The notes below the pieces were generated by a model. It had not been told where the DNA came from. It made no database searches and saw nothing but the letters and a program-made list of their open reading frames with translations. Positions 15,921 to 17,152 of a stretch of DNA of 17,152 bases are shown piece by piece (position 1 is the first letter of the stretch; the number at the start of each line of letters is the position of its first letter). A program made the translations under genes and the position numbers. The DNA comes from Methanobacteriota archaeon (GTDB lineage: Archaea; Thermoplasmatota; Poseidoniia; Poseidoniales; Thalassarchaeaceae): contig PBHZ01000017.1 of NCBI GenBank assembly GCA_002719615.1, positions 42,694 to 59,845 on the forward strand. Direction: 5' to 3'.

Positions 15921-16364
15921 TTATGTCACTGAAACCGCTAACGAGTATTCAAACACTGCTAAGAAAACTGTTTGAGGGTTGTCGTCAATATCATCATCCG
16001 ATGCGTCTAATCCGCTCTCTGTAGCTACTATTGTTTCACCAGGAAATATATAAATTGCGGGACTAGAATCCCATGTTAAAGTTGAGCAAGAAAAGGGATC
16101 ATTACCATCTTTTGAGAGGTAAATATGAGCAATGTTTACTGTCTCTGTGCCACTATTAGTTATTGTATAAACTATTGATCCTTCTCCTGCTGCTCCGTCC
16201 CATGTCCAATCCGCTGAAACTAAGGTCAATTCGGGACTCGGTAATTCAACTTCGGATGCTTCTTGGGCTCTATTGACATTATCAATAAGAGTAATTGTAG
16301 CAGATGCAAAAATAACTATAAAAACTGTACCAACAATCAATCCTGCTACACTTGAGCCTGCCAT
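15921..16364 (-). CDS. arlF: Archaellum stator-type protein ArlF/FlaF
   Basis: A 147-residue membrane-anchored beta-domain protein. The N-terminus MAGSSVAGLIVGTVFIVIFAS begins with a single hydrophobic helix (~6-27). The remainder is a beta sandwich with Ser/Thr/Asp-rich strands (WTWDGAAGEGSIVYTITNSG, VNIAHIYLSKDG, IYIFPGETIV), resembling archaellin-like and FlaF ectodomains. ArlF is reported to bind the S-layer and work with ArlG as part of the stator. An upstream in-frame ATG at 16401-16403 would add 13 residues that overlap the preceding gene. The internal ATG at 16362-16364 is preferred because AAAGGAGGG lies 5 nt ahead of it. It follows the upstream gene stop by a single base. Assignment is by architecture and gene order, so F and G could be swapped. 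Confidence 0.72.
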   Translation of the reverse strand: MAGSSVAGLIVGTVFIVIFASATITLIDNVNRAQEASEVELPSPELTLVSADWTWDGAAGEGSIVYTITNSGTETVNIAHIYLSKDGNDPFSCSTLTWDSSPAIYIFPGETIVATESGLDASDDDIDDNPQTVFLAVFEYSLAVSVT

Positions 16365-16365
16365 A

Positions 16366-17130
16366 TTATCCCTCCTTTTGGGATAACTGAGACCTCCACG
16401 CATCCACCATTGCAGTAAAAATCAATAGATTTCTATTTGATAATGTCGGTTGCTCAGCAGATGATTCACCTTTTTCTGCTAAAGTTGCTATCGCTGTAAG
16501 TGATTTAACTTCATTTGTAGATAACAAACCCGATGATCCTGCGTTTTTAATAAATTTTAGTGTGTCTGAACCACTCATATTGTCAAGAAGTAGTGCAGTT
16601 ATTTTTGATGCATCTATTTCTGGTCCAGTCAATAATTCTCCGGCATCAGAAGATCTTAGAAAGGGATTTACAGCTAAAGATTGCGCTTCATATAAATCTA
16701 ATAGATTAGGTCCCCCAGTCTTTTCTAAATGAGGCATTGCATGATCCGTATCCGTCTCGACAGGTTTACTTGTAACCTCTCCATCTTCTCCTACTGTATG
16801 GATCATATCTGTACTTGCGCCTTCTGATGGTGCTTGTACACCACTTGCTACCCTTGAACCTACAATTTCTGCTGTTTGTTGTTGAGTAAGTTTGATGTTG
16901 GCCTCCATTAGATCCAATGCAGTCTCTAATCTTTCGAATCTATCTTTTATCAGTTCTACTAATTCTGGAGTTAATTCTGATTGAGCATTACCTTGTGGTT
17001 CTCCTAGTATCCCAACTCTTGTTCCAGCAGGCGCAAAAAGCCATGCTTCAAGATCGGTAGGACGGAATTCTGATGGTATATCGACATTTTCAACCGAAAG
17101 TTTAGCAACTCTATCTAGTCGTTTACTCAT
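16366..17130 (-). CDS. Archaellum-locus protein with coiled coil, possible divergent ArlC/D/E-like
   Basis: A soluble, acidic 254-residue protein with no signal peptide or membrane helix, first gene seen of the archaellum set. N-terminal part: PSEFRPTDLEAWLFAPAG (~19-36), then a likely coiled coil (~55-88, PELVELIKDRFERLETALDL and on), a low-complexity Glu/Ser/Thr/Asp-rich linker (~90-135), and a helical C-terminal domain (~165-250) including LLLDNMSGSDTLKFIKNAGSSGLLS. The segment from ~180 loosely resembles the ArlC/D/E domain (leucine-rich helix, Y/F-rich helix, GxIS-type turn), and such proteins link chemotaxis to the archaellum in this position. The classical tryptophan/tyrosine signature is absent. 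I do not assign a function. ATG 17130 has only a short GGAG-to-ATG spacing, and the frame stays open to the window edge, so the true start may lie further upstream. Confidence 0.6.
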   Translation of the reverse strand: MSKRLDRVAKLSVENVDIPSEFRPTDLEAWLFAPAGTRVGILGEPQGNAQSELTPELVELIKDRFERLETALDLMEANIKLTQQQTAEIVGSRVASGVQAPSEGASTDMIHTVGEDGEVTSKPVETDTDHAMPHLEKTGGPNLLDLYEAQSLAVNPFLRSSDAGELLTGPEIDASKITALLLDNMSGSDTLKFIKNAGSSGLLSTNEVKSLTAIATLAEKGESSAEQPTLSNRNLLIFTAMVDAWRSQLSQKEG

Positions 17131-17152
17131 GTCTCCATCAGAACCTAGACCA

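Noticed and set aside
1..17152. CRISPR arrays, insertion sequences, tRNA or rRNA genes
   Set aside because: No regularly spaced direct repeats, transposase-like protein, terminal inverted repeats, T-arm GGTTCGAATCC-type text or rRNA segments were seen anywhere in the window.

Overview
The window looks like an AT-rich euryarchaeal chromosome segment. It carries the large subunit of archaeal polymerase D and a full archaellum (archaeal flagellum) assembly block, and its promoters are TATA/BRE-like. Gene content and style fit a marine Thermoplasmatota-type lineage such as Marine Group II (Poseidoniales). That placement is inference, because no rRNA or other direct marker is present.

Layout. (1) 1-2074, + strand: the C-terminal part of an M32 (Taq-type) metallocarboxypeptidase, running off the left edge, followed after 2 nt by a beta-propeller protein of unknown role. 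(2) 2075-2810: a 736-nt stretch with no credible protein gene. On the + strand it looks like a large structured RNA: archaeal promoter, purine-rich sequence, many small hairpins including three GNRA-type loops, and a stem followed by T-runs. I could not assign it to a known RNA family. (3) 2811-6012, - strand: read 5'->3', pyrE (orotate phosphoribosyltransferase), a CsaA/tRNA-binding OB-fold protein, a cyclophilin, and a class II fumarase. The fumarase has about 68 extra N-terminal residues forming a ribbon-helix-helix DNA-binding domain. Its promoter holds two copies of a perfect 14-bp palindrome with centres 23 bp apart, which suggests an enzyme that represses its own gene, as PutA does in bacteria. 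(4) 6154-10125, + strand: polC (PolD large subunit DP2), uninterrupted by an intein. (5) 10120-17130, - strand: an archaellum cluster in the order X-arlF-arlG-arlH-arlI-arlJ-arlK (X = unrecognised coiled-coil protein). The arl genes are tightly packed, and several start on TTG or GTG behind good Shine-Dalgarno sequences.

How the genes work together: ArlH and ArlI form the ATPase/motor platform, ArlJ is the membrane platform, ArlF and ArlG are stator-like pseudoperiplasmic proteins, and ArlK is the peptidase that processes archaellin precursors. The archaellin itself and classical ArlC/D/E are not visible; X lies where ArlD/E-type proteins normally sit. The strongest leads for new biology are the RHH-fumarase with its promoter palindromes, and the large structured RNA at about 2170-2790.
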